Shown piece by piece: positions 1 through 6,402 of a stretch of 13,190 bases of DNA (within the stretch, counting starts at the first letter, position 1; every line of letters begins with the position of its first letter). Under the pieces are notes generated by a model that saw only the letters and a program-made list of their open reading frames with translations, had not been told where the DNA came from and searched no databases. The DNA comes from Deltaproteobacteria bacterium (lineage in GTDB: Bacteria; Desulfobacterota; Desulfobacteria; Desulfobacterales; UBA11574), in NCBI GenBank assembly GCA_019313505.1, contig JAFDBA010000047.1:1-13190 (forward strand), written 5' to 3'. The position numbers and the translations under genes were made by a program.

Positions 1-303
1 CAATCGTTTGCAAATTTTACAATCAATGACTACGGAAAAATAATTGATTTTATAGTCGATTCCAAAGATAAAACAATATTTCTAAAAGTTTTACTAAAAG
101 GCGAAAAGGAAGTTCTAAAAATAACTGTTTCAAATTGCGGTATAGTAACGGAAGGTAAAAATACTTACTTTAAATTTGATACCATAAGGACATCAAAAGA
201 ATGGATTAATATCCTTTGCAATAAAAAACTATCAGATATTGTTAGAGAAAATAAAATTCAAATTCCTGGATACATTGCAACGCCAATAAATATTATCCTA
301 TAG
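1..303 (+). CDS. Hypothetical protein, C-terminal part (cut by window start)
   Basis: An open frame runs from base 1 to a TAG at 301-303, giving the last 100 residues of a protein whose start lies outside the window. No stop occurs in 100 codons although the DNA is very AT-rich (80 G or C in the first 300 bases by hand count), which argues for real coding. The residues alternate hydrophobic and charged in short beta-strand-like stretches, followed by a lysine-rich, probably helical part and the tail GYIATPINIIL. There is no membrane segment and no motif I recognise, so no function is assigned. The gene converges on alaS and the two coding ends overlap by 11 bp (293-303). Its base composition is far below that of alaS (near half G+C in sampled lines), consistent with acquisition from elsewhere. 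It may be part of a longer gene or a remnant. Confidence 0.6.
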   Translation, partial: QSFANFTINDYGKIIDFIVDSKDKTIFLKVLLKGEKEVLKITVSNCGIVTEGKNTYFKFDTIRTSKEWINILCNKKLSDIVRENKIQIPGYIATPINIIL

Positions 304-2923
304 AGACCAACACCTCATACACCTTCTCAAGAGCCTGATCCAGATTTTCCGGCTGGGTTCCACCGGCCTGTGCCATATCCGGCCTGCCCCCTCCTCCGCC
401 GCCCACAACCGATGCTATTGCCTTAACAATTTCCCCGGCATGAAATCGCTCGGTTAAATCTTTTGTAACCACAACGATCAAAAGCACCTTGGAATCGACA
501 GAACTGCCAAGGACAACAATACCTGATTTTATCTTCTCTTTAAACCTGTCAGCCAGATCTCTCAGTTCAGCCGGCGTGCCGACCGTGACCTTTTTAGCCA
601 GTACCTTTATATCGTTGACGGATCTAATATCTTCTTCGGCCCAGTCCGCCGACCCCATAGCGATCTTTGCTTTTAATTGTTCCACCTCTTTTTCCAGCGA
701 TTTCTGAACAAACAATATTTTCTTGATTCTCTCGGGAACAGTTTCAGGACTTTCTTTGAGCAACCTGGCAGAGTCATGCATGATTTTTGTGTTTTTTTGA
801 ATATATTCGACAGCGGCCGCACCGGTCAGCGCCTCAATACGCCTTACCCCTGAAGCCACACTCAATTCCCCGGTAATTTTAAAAAAGCCAATGTTGCCGG
901 TCATATCCGTATGTGTCCCCCCGCAAAGCTCCTTGCTGAAATCGTTCATGGAAACGACCCTGACACGATCACCGTATTTTTCTTCAAATAGCGCTGTGGC
1001 ATCTGTTTTGAACGCCTCTTCGGCATCCATTTCAACAATCCGAGCAGGTATGTTTTCACGTATCTTTTGGTTCACCAGGGTTTCAATTTTATCAAGAGTT
1101 TCCGGATCGGTCTGAGAAAAATGGGTAAAATCGAAACGGAGTCTGTCCGGTGCCACCAAGGAACCGGCCTGTTTGACATGATCGCCGAGAATACTCCGCA
1201 GGGCAAAATGGAGTATATGGGTTGCCGTGTGATTGCATTCCGTAGCATCACGGTTTGCCCGGTCAACGATAAGGTTCACGGTTTCCCCTTTTTTAATACT
1301 CCCAGATATAACCTTACCCTTGTGGATGATCAGGCCCGTTGGATCCTTAATCGTATCAGTAACCACCAACTCAAAATTCTCGCCGGTAATCTTGCCGGTA
1401 TCCCCTGCTTGCCCACCGGCTTCACCGTAAAAAGGCGTGATTTCCACCACTACCTCAACGGTTTGACCTCCGGCCGCCGACCGAGTCTCCCGGCCGTCCT
1501 CTACCAGCAAAAGCACTTTTGACTTACAGGATATCTTATCGTAACCCACAAACTCGGGCATTACGCCTGCGGCCGAAAGGTTTTTATAAGCATCACTGAT
1601 GGTGGTAAAAGTTGCGATCGATTTCGACCTTTCACGCTGCTCTTCCATCGACTTATCAAAACCTTCCATATCAAGCGACAATTCTTCGTCCCTAACCACA
1701 TCCTGAATAATATCGACAGGAAATCCAAAGGTGTCATAGAGCTTAAATATCAAATCACCCGACACTCGGGTTTGACCTTTGGCCCTTAAATCGGCAAGAC
1801 CGTCGTTTAAAATCTTAAGACCGTGGTCCAGCGTTTCTGAAAACCGGACTTCCTCATTTTTGATAACATTTGTAATAAAAGTCGAGGAATCTGAAAGCTC
1901 CGGATAAGCCGGTTTCATGATATCAAATACAACTTCAGCGGTTTTATGCAAAAACGGTCTGGCAAGCCCGATATTACGTCCGTATCGGATCGCCCTTCGC
2001 ATAATACGGCGCAACACATATCCTCTGCCTTCATTGGAAGGAAGGACCCCGTCACCAATCAAAAATGCTGCAGCCCTACTGTGATCGGCGATGACTTTAA
2101 TGGCCACATCAGCTTCCAGGGACTCTCCAATCCGCTTTTCAGAAAGATCCTCCACCTTGTTCATAACCGGCATAATCAGATCGATATCATAATTTGTGGG
2201 CACATCCTGGATTATGGAAATTAGCCTTTCCAATCCCAGCCCTGTGTCAATGCTCGGTTTTGGAAGTGGCGTCAGCTTGCCGGAACCATCCCGGTCAAAC
2301 TGCATGAAAACCAGGTTCCATATCTCTAAAAAGCGATCACAATCACACCCGACCTTGCAATCCGGCTTGCCGCAGCCAAAATCTTCTCCCCGGTCGATAT
2401 GTATTTCACTGCAGGGACCGCACGGACCGGTATCACCCATGGCCCAGAAGTTGTCCTCTTCACCGAACCGTACAATCCGGTTTTCCGGCACACCAATATT
2501 TCTGTGCCAGAGTTCATGGGCTTCATCGTCATCAAGATAAATAGAAACCCATAGCTTGTCTTCCGGCAGTCCATACCCGTTGGTCAACAAATCCCAGCCA
2601 AAATCTATGGCCTTTTCCTTGAAATAATCCCCGAATGAAAAGTTGCCCAGCATCTCGAAAAATGTATGGTGCCTTGCGGTATATCCAACATTTTCCAGAT
2701 CGTTATGCTTGCCTCCTGCCCGCACACATTTCTGGGATGTTGTTGCTCTTACATAGCCTCTCTTTTCCTCGCCGAGAAAAGCGCGCTTAAACTGGACCAT
2801 GCCTGCATTGACAAATAGCAAAGTAGGGTCGTCAGAAGGAACAAGGGATGAGCTTCTTACGACTTGATGATTATGTTTTTCAAAATAATCAAGAAATTTC
2901 CTGCGTGCTTCGTTCCCTGTCAT
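293..2923 (-). CDS. alaS: Alanyl-tRNA synthetase (alanine--tRNA ligase)
   Basis: Cytoplasmic enzyme that charges tRNA-Ala with alanine and hydrolyses mischarged Ser- and Gly-tRNA-Ala. The 876-residue length is standard for bacterial AlaRS. Seen in the sequence: an N-terminal class II catalytic core (about 1-240, with NAGMVQFKRAFLG near 39-51 and the GDTGPCGPCSEI block near 163-174); a central tRNA-recognition region with RGYVLRRIMRRAIRYGR near 300-316; the editing domain with zinc motifs HTATH (565-569) and CGGTH (667-671); and a C-terminal C-Ala/DHA-like domain with GGGGGGRPDMAQAGG near 841-855. A four-cysteine insert (C184, C189, C193, C195) sits before the conserved RFLEIWNLVFMQ block. Start: ATG with GGAG six bases upstream. 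It lies 218 bp downstream of recA on the same strand, with a dispersed repeat between them that could supply its promoter. No key residue is missing. Confidence 0.98.
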   Translation of the reverse strand: MTGNEARRKFLDYFEKHNHQVVRSSSLVPSDDPTLLFVNAGMVQFKRAFLGEEKRGYVRATTSQKCVRAGGKHNDLENVGYTARHHTFFEMLGNFSFGDYFKEKAIDFGWDLLTNGYGLPEDKLWVSIYLDDDEAHELWHRNIGVPENRIVRFGEEDNFWAMGDTGPCGPCSEIHIDRGEDFGCGKPDCKVGCDCDRFLEIWNLVFMQFDRDGSGKLTPLPKPSIDTGLGLERLISIIQDVPTNYDIDLIMPVMNKVEDLSEKRIGESLEADVAIKVIADHSRAAAFLIGDGVLPSNEGRGYVLRRIMRRAIRYGRNIGLARPFLHKTAEVVFDIMKPAYPELSDSSTFITNVIKNEEVRFSETLDHGLKILNDGLADLRAKGQTRVSGDLIFKLYDTFGFPVDIIQDVVRDEELSLDMEGFDKSMEEQRERSKSIATFTTISDAYKNLSAAGVMPEFVGYDKISCKSKVLLLVEDGRETRSAAGGQTVEVVVEITPFYGEAGGQAGDTGKITGENFELVVTDTIKDPTGLIIHKGKVISGSIKKGETVNLIVDRANRDATECNHTATHILHFALRSILGDHVKQAGSLVAPDRLRFDFTHFSQTDPETLDKIETLVNQKIRENIPARIVEMDAEEAFKTDATALFEEKYGDRVRVVSMNDFSKELCGGTHTDMTGNIGFFKITGELSVASGVRRIEALTGAAAVEYIQKNTKIMHDSARLLKESPETVPERIKKILFVQKSLEKEVEQLKAKIAMGSADWAEEDIRSVNDIKVLAKKVTVGTPAELRDLADRFKEKIKSGIVVLGSSVDSKVLLIVVVTKDLTERFHAGEIVKAIASVVGGGGGGRPDMAQAGGTQPENLDQALEKVYEVLVSIG

Positions 2924-2947
2924 AAGTCACTCCATGTTAATTTCTTG

Positions 2948-2975
2948 GTTATAAATTTTGTGCTTTTTGTGGCAA
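2948..2975 (-). promoter_or_regulatory. Candidate sigma-70 promoter for alaS inside repeat copy A
   Basis: On the minus strand the sequence reads TTGCCA, 16 bases, then TATAAC, ending 24 bases before the alaS ATG. Two -35 positions and one -10 position deviate from consensus. The match lies in the conserved arm of the repeat. Copy B has the same arrangement (TTGCCA-16-TACAAC) before the homocysteine gene. It is a sequence match only. Confidence 0.4.
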
Positions 2976-3025
2976 AAAAAATGCTTAGCCAATTAAGTGT
3001 GAAATGCCTAAAGTGCTTATGTCTG

Positions 3026-3077
3026 GTTAGCCGGTTAGCCCGTTGTCCGGTATTAAATTACGGGCTAACGGCTTAAC
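3026..3077. repeat. GC-rich hairpin in the core of repeat copy A
   Basis: The left arm 3026-3043 (GTTAGCCGGTTAGCCCGT) and the right arm 3060-3077 (ACGGGCTAACGGCTTAAC) are inverted repeats. They pair through ten perfect bases around a 16-base AT-rich loop and then continue with one bulge on each side. It is not followed by a T-run on the minus strand as a classical intrinsic terminator would be, though it lies downstream of recA and could still slow or end transcription. The equivalent position of copy B has an unrelated hairpin. Confidence 0.6.
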
Positions 3078-3141
3078 GGGCCGACGGGCACAACCTTTTT
3101 TAGCTTTAGTTCACTTTAGTCACTTTTCAGGTTTATCCAGT

Positions 3142-4191
3142 TTAGGATTTGGGGTTCTCTTGTGATGAATCATCCCGATCCTCTTCTTGCTTCTTTTTTG
3201 AAAAACCCAAAGATTCTTTGACTTTTATTAACGCTGAATTGTATATATCCGGATTATTTTCTAAAAAGATTTTTACATTTTTGCGTCCCTGTCCGATCCG
3301 CTCCCCGTCATATGAATACCAGGAACCGCTTTTATCGATGACTCCGGCGGTTACGCCGGTATCAATAAGATCGCCGGTTTGGGATATGCCTTGACCGTAT
3401 ATGATATCGAATTCAGCATCAGTAAAAGGCGGAGCCATCTTGTTTTTAACCACACGCACTCTGGTCCGGTTCCCTACAACCTCCTGCCCATCCTTAATAG
3501 CTCCGATCCGCCGGATATCGAGCCTGACTGAAGAATAAAACTTCAGTGCATTTCCTCCGCTTGTGGTTTCAGGGTTGCCGAATACAACACCGATTTTCAT
3601 ACGGATCTGGTTAATAAAAATAACCGAAGTCATTGTTTTGCTGATTGTACCGGCTAGCTTTCTCAGTGCCTGGGACATGAGCCTGGCCTGAAGTCCCATG
3701 TGGGTATCTCCCATCTCTCCCTCTATTTCCGCCCTGGGAACCAGTGCGGCAACCGAGTCTATCACAACAATATCTATTGCACCGCTTCTTACCAGCATAT
3801 CCACAATTTCGAGAGCCTGTTCCCCGGTATCGGGCTGGGCCACCAAAAGTTCGTCACAATCCACACCGAGTTTCTTTGCATACGAAATATCGAGGGCATG
3901 CTCCGCATCAACAAATGCCACGATGCCACCCTGTTTCTGGGCCTCGGAAACCGCATGAAGTGCAAGGGTGGTCTTCCCGGACGATTCCGGGCCGAAAATC
4001 TCAATAACCCTTCCTCTCGGGATTCCCCCAACACCCAGTGCTTTATTAAGAGCAAGGGAGCCTGTTGATATAACCGGCACATCGACAATGGGACTGCCTC
4101 CCAGCTTCATAATAGCCCCTTTACCGAACTGTCGTTCTATCTGCCCCATGGCGGTTTCCACCGCCTTTGCCTTGTCCGGAGATATGCTCAT
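3142..4191 (-). CDS. recA: Recombinase RecA
   Basis: DNA-dependent ATPase that forms filaments on single-stranded DNA, catalyses strand exchange and acts as coprotease for LexA cleavage in the SOS response. Counting from the start chosen here the protein has 349 residues, close to the E. coli length. Seen: N-terminal oligomerisation helix (KAVETAMGQIERQFGKG); Walker A GPESSGKTT at 67-75; Walker B-type strand IVVIDSVAAL near 141-150; DNA loop L1 EGEMGDTHMG at 157-166; loop L2 FGNPETTSGGNALKFYSS near 204-221; an acidic, lysine-bearing C-terminal tail. Start: the frame stays open eight codons further (ATG at 4215), but the ATG at 4191 has a strong GGGAGG five bases upstream and gives the usual N-terminus MSISPDKAKAVE; the upstream codons fall in repeat-like sequence. 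No convincing LexA box is visible in the leader. Confidence 0.98.
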   Translation of the reverse strand: MSISPDKAKAVETAMGQIERQFGKGAIMKLGGSPIVDVPVISTGSLALNKALGVGGIPRGRVIEIFGPESSGKTTLALHAVSEAQKQGGIVAFVDAEHALDISYAKKLGVDCDELLVAQPDTGEQALEIVDMLVRSGAIDIVVIDSVAALVPRAEIEGEMGDTHMGLQARLMSQALRKLAGTISKTMTSVIFINQIRMKIGVVFGNPETTSGGNALKFYSSVRLDIRRIGAIKDGQEVVGNRTRVRVVKNKMAPPFTDAEFDIIYGQGISQTGDLIDTGVTAGVIDKSGSWYSYDGERIGQGRKNVKIFLENNPDIYNSALIKVKESLGFSKKKQEEDRDDSSQENPKS

Positions 4192-4196
4192 TATAT

Positions 4197-4202
4197 CCTC
4201 CC
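4197..4202 (-). promoter_or_regulatory. Ribosome binding site that fixes the recA start
   Basis: On the minus strand GGGAGG stands five bases before the ATG at 4191. It lies between that ATG and the alternative in-frame ATG at 4215, so it favours the shorter reading of recA. Confidence 0.8.
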
Positions 4203-4204
4203 TA

Positions 4205-4290
4205 TCATTTGTCATTTGCTTGCCCCGTGAAATTCACACAGTAACAGCGCAGCGCATTTCACTGGGGTCATTTTTCATTAGTCATTTGGC
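4205..4290. repeat. Hairpin with flanking direct repeats in the recA leader
   Basis: CCCCGTGAAAT (4223-4233) and ATTTCACTGGGG (4256-4267) form an inverted repeat with one unpaired base around a loop holding CAGCGCAGCGC. The hairpin is flanked by two near-identical direct copies of TCATTTGTCATTTG (at about 4205 and 4275; the second reads TCATTAGTCATTTG). This is the arrangement of a small inserted element, or of a structured untranslated leader of recA. No coding potential is seen. Confidence 0.5.
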
Positions 4291-4296
4291 AATGAT

Positions 4297-4315
4297 GATG
4301 GTCTCGAAAAAAGTC
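4297..4315. repeat. Fragment matching the end of the 127-bp palindrome
   Basis: These 19 bases (GATGGTCTCGAAAAAAGTC) match the outer end of the palindrome's thpR-side arm, read as the reverse complement of 4439-4457, at 16 of 19 positions. It looks like a degenerate partial third arm lying just outside the intact palindrome. Confidence 0.4.
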
Positions 4316-4330
4316 ACAAATTCAACTATA

Positions 4331-4457
4331 GATGGCTAAGTAAAAAGGTTCATATGCAAGGCGTAGTATTTTTTCAGGAACGAGGCCATACATGTAGTAT
4401 GCCGAGTGTCTGCAAAAATACTACAACGCAGTAGATGGGACTTTTTACGACGCCATC
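4331..4457. repeat. 127-bp imperfect palindrome between thpR and recA
   Basis: The sequence starts with GATGGC (4331-4336) and ends with GCCATC (4452-4457). Paired blocks are GTAAAAAG (4340-4347) with CTTTTTAC (4441-4448), GTAGTATTTTT (4363-4373) with AAAAATACTAC (4414-4424, perfect over 11), and a centre around ACATGT (4390-4395) flanked by GGCCAT and AGTATGCC. The whole stretch can extrude as one long hairpin or cruciform. Its right end overlaps the thpR stop codon (4456-4458) by two bases. I associate such GATGGC-TAAAAAG palindromes with Desulfobacterales intergenic regions from memory, unverified. It may serve as a terminator between thpR and recA or be a MITE-like insertion. Confidence 0.75.
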
Positions 4458-5022
4458 AATCTTCAATCAATAATTGATTCACCAGTTTCGTATAAACAGC
4501 TCCTTTGGGTTTCAATTCACTTTTATACAAAATGATCCTGTCGGCAATGAAATGTCCGGATTCAAACTTATTAAATTCTTTCAATACATCATTTAATCTT
4601 TTTGGATCGATTTTATCCTTTATCCTTCCAAGGGTAAGATGGCCTCTGAAGGGCCTCTTTTCTTTGGGGAAACCAATTGCCTCTAATTTTTCATCCAGCG
4701 TTTTCTGCAGTCCGGTCAGCAGGTCGAACTGCTCTGAAATGCCTAACCATATGACACGGGGTCGTTTTATACCAGGGAAAACACCCAGTCCTTTTACCAT
4801 AAGTGATATAGGCCTGTAACCCTTAACCGATTCAGAAATAGCCCTGCCGACTTTTTCCGTATCCGCCTCTTTGATGTTGCCTAAAAATTTTAAGGTAAGA
4901 TGAATGTTTCCCGGATGAACCCATCTGATCTTAAACCCATGAGATTTTATTTTTTCCTGAACCTTGCCGATAACATAAATTATTTCTTCCGGCAGCTCAA
5001 TAGCTATAAAAGTTCGTATCAC
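4456..5022 (-). CDS. thpR: RNA 2',3'-cyclic phosphodiesterase (2H phosphoesterase)
   Basis: Cytoplasmic enzyme of the LigT/ThpR branch of the 2H phosphoesterase superfamily; the family opens 2',3'-cyclic phosphates on RNA ends. The 188-residue protein is of normal length. It begins with the typical IRTFIAIELPEEI block and contains both catalytic HxTx motifs, HLTL at 41-44 (followed by KFLG) and HLTL at 128-131 (followed by GRIK), with RGHLTLGR in the usual second-motif context. The start codon is GTG. Only seven bases separate it from the stop of the homocysteine gene, and the only Shine-Dalgarno-like bases (AGG) overlap that stop, so translation is probably coupled. The stop touches the large palindrome, and recA follows on the same strand. 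thpR next to recA is a recurring arrangement (cinA-thpR-recA) in other bacteria; its physiological role remains uncertain. Confidence 0.93.
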   Translation of the reverse strand: MIRTFIAIELPEEIIYVIGKVQEKIKSHGFKIRWVHPGNIHLTLKFLGNIKEADTEKVGRAISESVKGYRPISLMVKGLGVFPGIKRPRVIWLGISEQFDLLTGLQKTLDEKLEAIGFPKEKRPFRGHLTLGRIKDKIDPKRLNDVLKEFNKFESGHFIADRIILYKSELKPKGAVYTKLVNQLLIED

Positions 5023-5029
5023 CTATTAC

Positions 5030-6196
5030 CTAAGCCGGTAACGTAAATTGCGGCTCCCCGATAAAAAATTTCCCTTTGGAGATCCATTTTTTCAACATTT
5101 CAGCAATTTCCCGGGCCCTTACCATACTCGATAGCGGAACAGTCGGTACTTCCTCCCCCCTGAATCTGATATGACCGCTTTTAAGCTCTGCGTAACTGAT
5201 CTGGCCATAGCTTTTTGAAATGCCATTAGAGTAATCATGACCATAATCGACTATCTGGGTAAACAATTCCTCATCTGAAACGGAAGTGTACTGAACAATC
5301 TCTTCGTTCAGTATTGGTATGGGAATGCCAAGGCCTACGGCAAGAGAACATCCATATCCTTGAATACTCACACCAATCAACCATCTGGATTTCATTTTTT
5401 TAAGATCTCCCATAACCCACAGGGTGCCTGCCGGTCCCACGGGAACACCCTTTTTTGTTCTTTTTGCCGAAGGGTTGTGCTGGGTGCCGTGCCAGGTAAC
5501 ATATCCTGTTGATCCACCCAGAAAAATACGGGTACCCAGCCCGATTGTCTTATAATAAGGATCATTAAAAAGCGGACTGAGCTGTCCAGCCGAACAGTAA
5601 TTTGCATTTGCTGCTTTGGGTTTCAATGTGCCCATGTATGTATAGACTGTTTTTTTGGTGAGATTTATGGCGCAGTTATAATTCTGATACCCGTTTCTCG
5701 GATTACATAAAGTGGCCTGAGGTAGTTTGCGGAGTAAAATCTCCTTTTCGATCATCCGGTTTGGATAACAGTCTGTTCCATAAGCTGTGGCCTTTAAATG
5801 CACTTTTTTTCCTGCAACAAGATCCTGGATCACATGACCGCCGCCATAGTTGAATTCTCCCGGATAGACCTTGTTCAACGGATCATCCTCACACGGCTCT
5901 GTAGCCCCGATATAGCAGTCTACCGCAGCCACTCCAGCATATGCAGACACATTGTTCAGCCATACCTTGGAAGTTTTGATTGTGGGGACAGAATGCCCAA
6001 AATTGATAAACGCTCCCGATGAACACATGGGGGCAAAAGTTCCGGTAGTAACAATGTCTACCCGCCTTGCAGCCTCAACAGGTCCTTCATCCCTAACGAT
6101 ATCTATGATCTCATCGGCGGTAACAACAACAACTTCTCCGGACCTGATTCTTTTATTAATTTCCTGGTATGTCTTGTTGATTTTATATTTTTTCAT
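5030..6196 (-). CDS. Homocysteine biosynthesis protein (COG1900/DUF39, HcyBio)
   Basis: Family shown in methanogens to take part in making homocysteine from aspartate semialdehyde with sulfide-derived sulfur; it is also common in anaerobic sulfate reducers, where I infer the same role. The 388-residue protein starts with the family's typical KTYQEINKRIRSGEVVVVTADE stretch, interrupted here only for brevity. Two cysteines lie in conserved contexts: C58 in GTFAPMCSSGAFINFGH and C143 in GTDCYPN, matching the two cysteines implicated in persulfide chemistry in the archaeal protein (from memory). Also seen are GLGTRIFLGGSTGYVTWHGT near 219-238 and SIQGYGCSLAVGLGIPIP near 277-294. No CBS domain follows. 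The frame extends to 6277, but those 27 extra codons lie largely in repeat copy B, so ATG 6196 is preferred; its Shine-Dalgarno (AAAGGG) is distant. The ferredoxin-like partner often encoded alongside is not in the window. Confidence 0.88.
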   Translation of the reverse strand: MKKYKINKTYQEINKRIRSGEVVVVTADEIIDIVRDEGPVEAARRVDIVTTGTFAPMCSSGAFINFGHSVPTIKTSKVWLNNVSAYAGVAAVDCYIGATEPCEDDPLNKVYPGEFNYGGGHVIQDLVAGKKVHLKATAYGTDCYPNRMIEKEILLRKLPQATLCNPRNGYQNYNCAINLTKKTVYTYMGTLKPKAANANYCSAGQLSPLFNDPYYKTIGLGTRIFLGGSTGYVTWHGTQHNPSAKRTKKGVPVGPAGTLWVMGDLKKMKSRWLIGVSIQGYGCSLAVGLGIPIPILNEEIVQYTSVSDEELFTQIVDYGHDYSNGISKSYGQISYAELKSGHIRFRGEEVPTVPLSSMVRAREIAEMLKKWISKGKFFIGEPQFTLPA

Positions 6197-6233
6197 TGCT
6201 GACTTATACCCTTTATCTGTTATTAGTTCCTTG

Positions 6234-6261
6234 GTTGTAAATTTTGTGATTTTTTTGGCAA
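6234..6261 (-). promoter_or_regulatory. Promoter-like sequence in repeat copy B
   Basis: On the minus strand TTGCCA, 16 bases, then TACAAC, ending 37 bases before the preferred ATG of the homocysteine gene. It is the counterpart of 2948-2975 in copy A, with one -10 base changed. It is weaker than the copy A match, and is a sequence match only. Confidence 0.3.
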
Positions 6262-6312
6262 AAAAATGCTTAACCAATTTAAGTGTGAAATGCCTAAAGT
6301 GATCTAAAGTGC

Positions 6313-6375
6313 CTAAAGTTAAGGAATACTGCCAATTTGTATAAAAGCCAGAGCGTAGCGACTCCTTAACTTTAG
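6313..6375. repeat. Perfect 13-bp inverted repeat in the core of copy B
   Basis: CTAAAGTTAAGGA (6313-6325) is the exact reverse complement of TCCTTAACTTTAG (6363-6375), with a 37-base loop. The stem continues imperfectly outward through the shared arms. It sits between the M23 stop and the homocysteine gene and may affect read-through; no terminal T-run is seen on the minus strand. Confidence 0.65.
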
Positions 6376-6402
6376 CTCACTTCAAACTTTAGTTCACTTT
6401 AG

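Larger units (their letters stand above)
2937..3136 (-). repeat. Dispersed intergenic repeat, copy A (recA-alaS gap)
   Basis: About 200 bp that shares both ends with the element at 6221-6419. The alaS-proximal arm (about 2937-3018) aligns with about 6221-6303, including TGTGAAATGCCTAAAGTG. The recA-proximal arm (3104-3136) aligns with 6387-6419 with one mismatch in 33. The arms are partly complementary to each other (CTAAAGTG on one side, CACTTTAG on the other), so the whole can fold on itself. The core between the arms (about 3019-3103) differs from copy B and carries its own GC-rich hairpin. Both copies lie in the same orientation relative to transcription: after the stop of the upstream gene and before the start of the next. 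There is no open reading frame of note. It looks like a non-autonomous, MITE-like or REP-like element; that class is inference. Confidence 0.75.

Noticed and set aside
184..303. Possibility that bases 1-303 are non-coding leader or terminator for alaS
   Set aside because: One hundred codons without a stop in DNA this AT-rich is unlikely by chance, and no terminator hairpin is seen at the alaS end.
1067..1522. 151-codon plus-strand open frame inside alaS
   Set aside because: It lies wholly opposite the intact, conserved alaS editing region and has no recognisable features; it is a shadow frame of a GC-richer gene.
3026..3077. Intrinsic terminator after recA
   Set aside because: The hairpin is strong but has no T-run on the minus-strand 3' side, so it is reported only as a hairpin.
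3700..4068. 122-codon plus-strand open frame opposite recA
   Set aside because: Antisense shadow of the most conserved part of recA; low-complexity translation without family features.
4192..4215. Longest-frame recA start at 4215
   Set aside because: The internal ATG at 4191 has an excellent Shine-Dalgarno and matches the family N-terminus.
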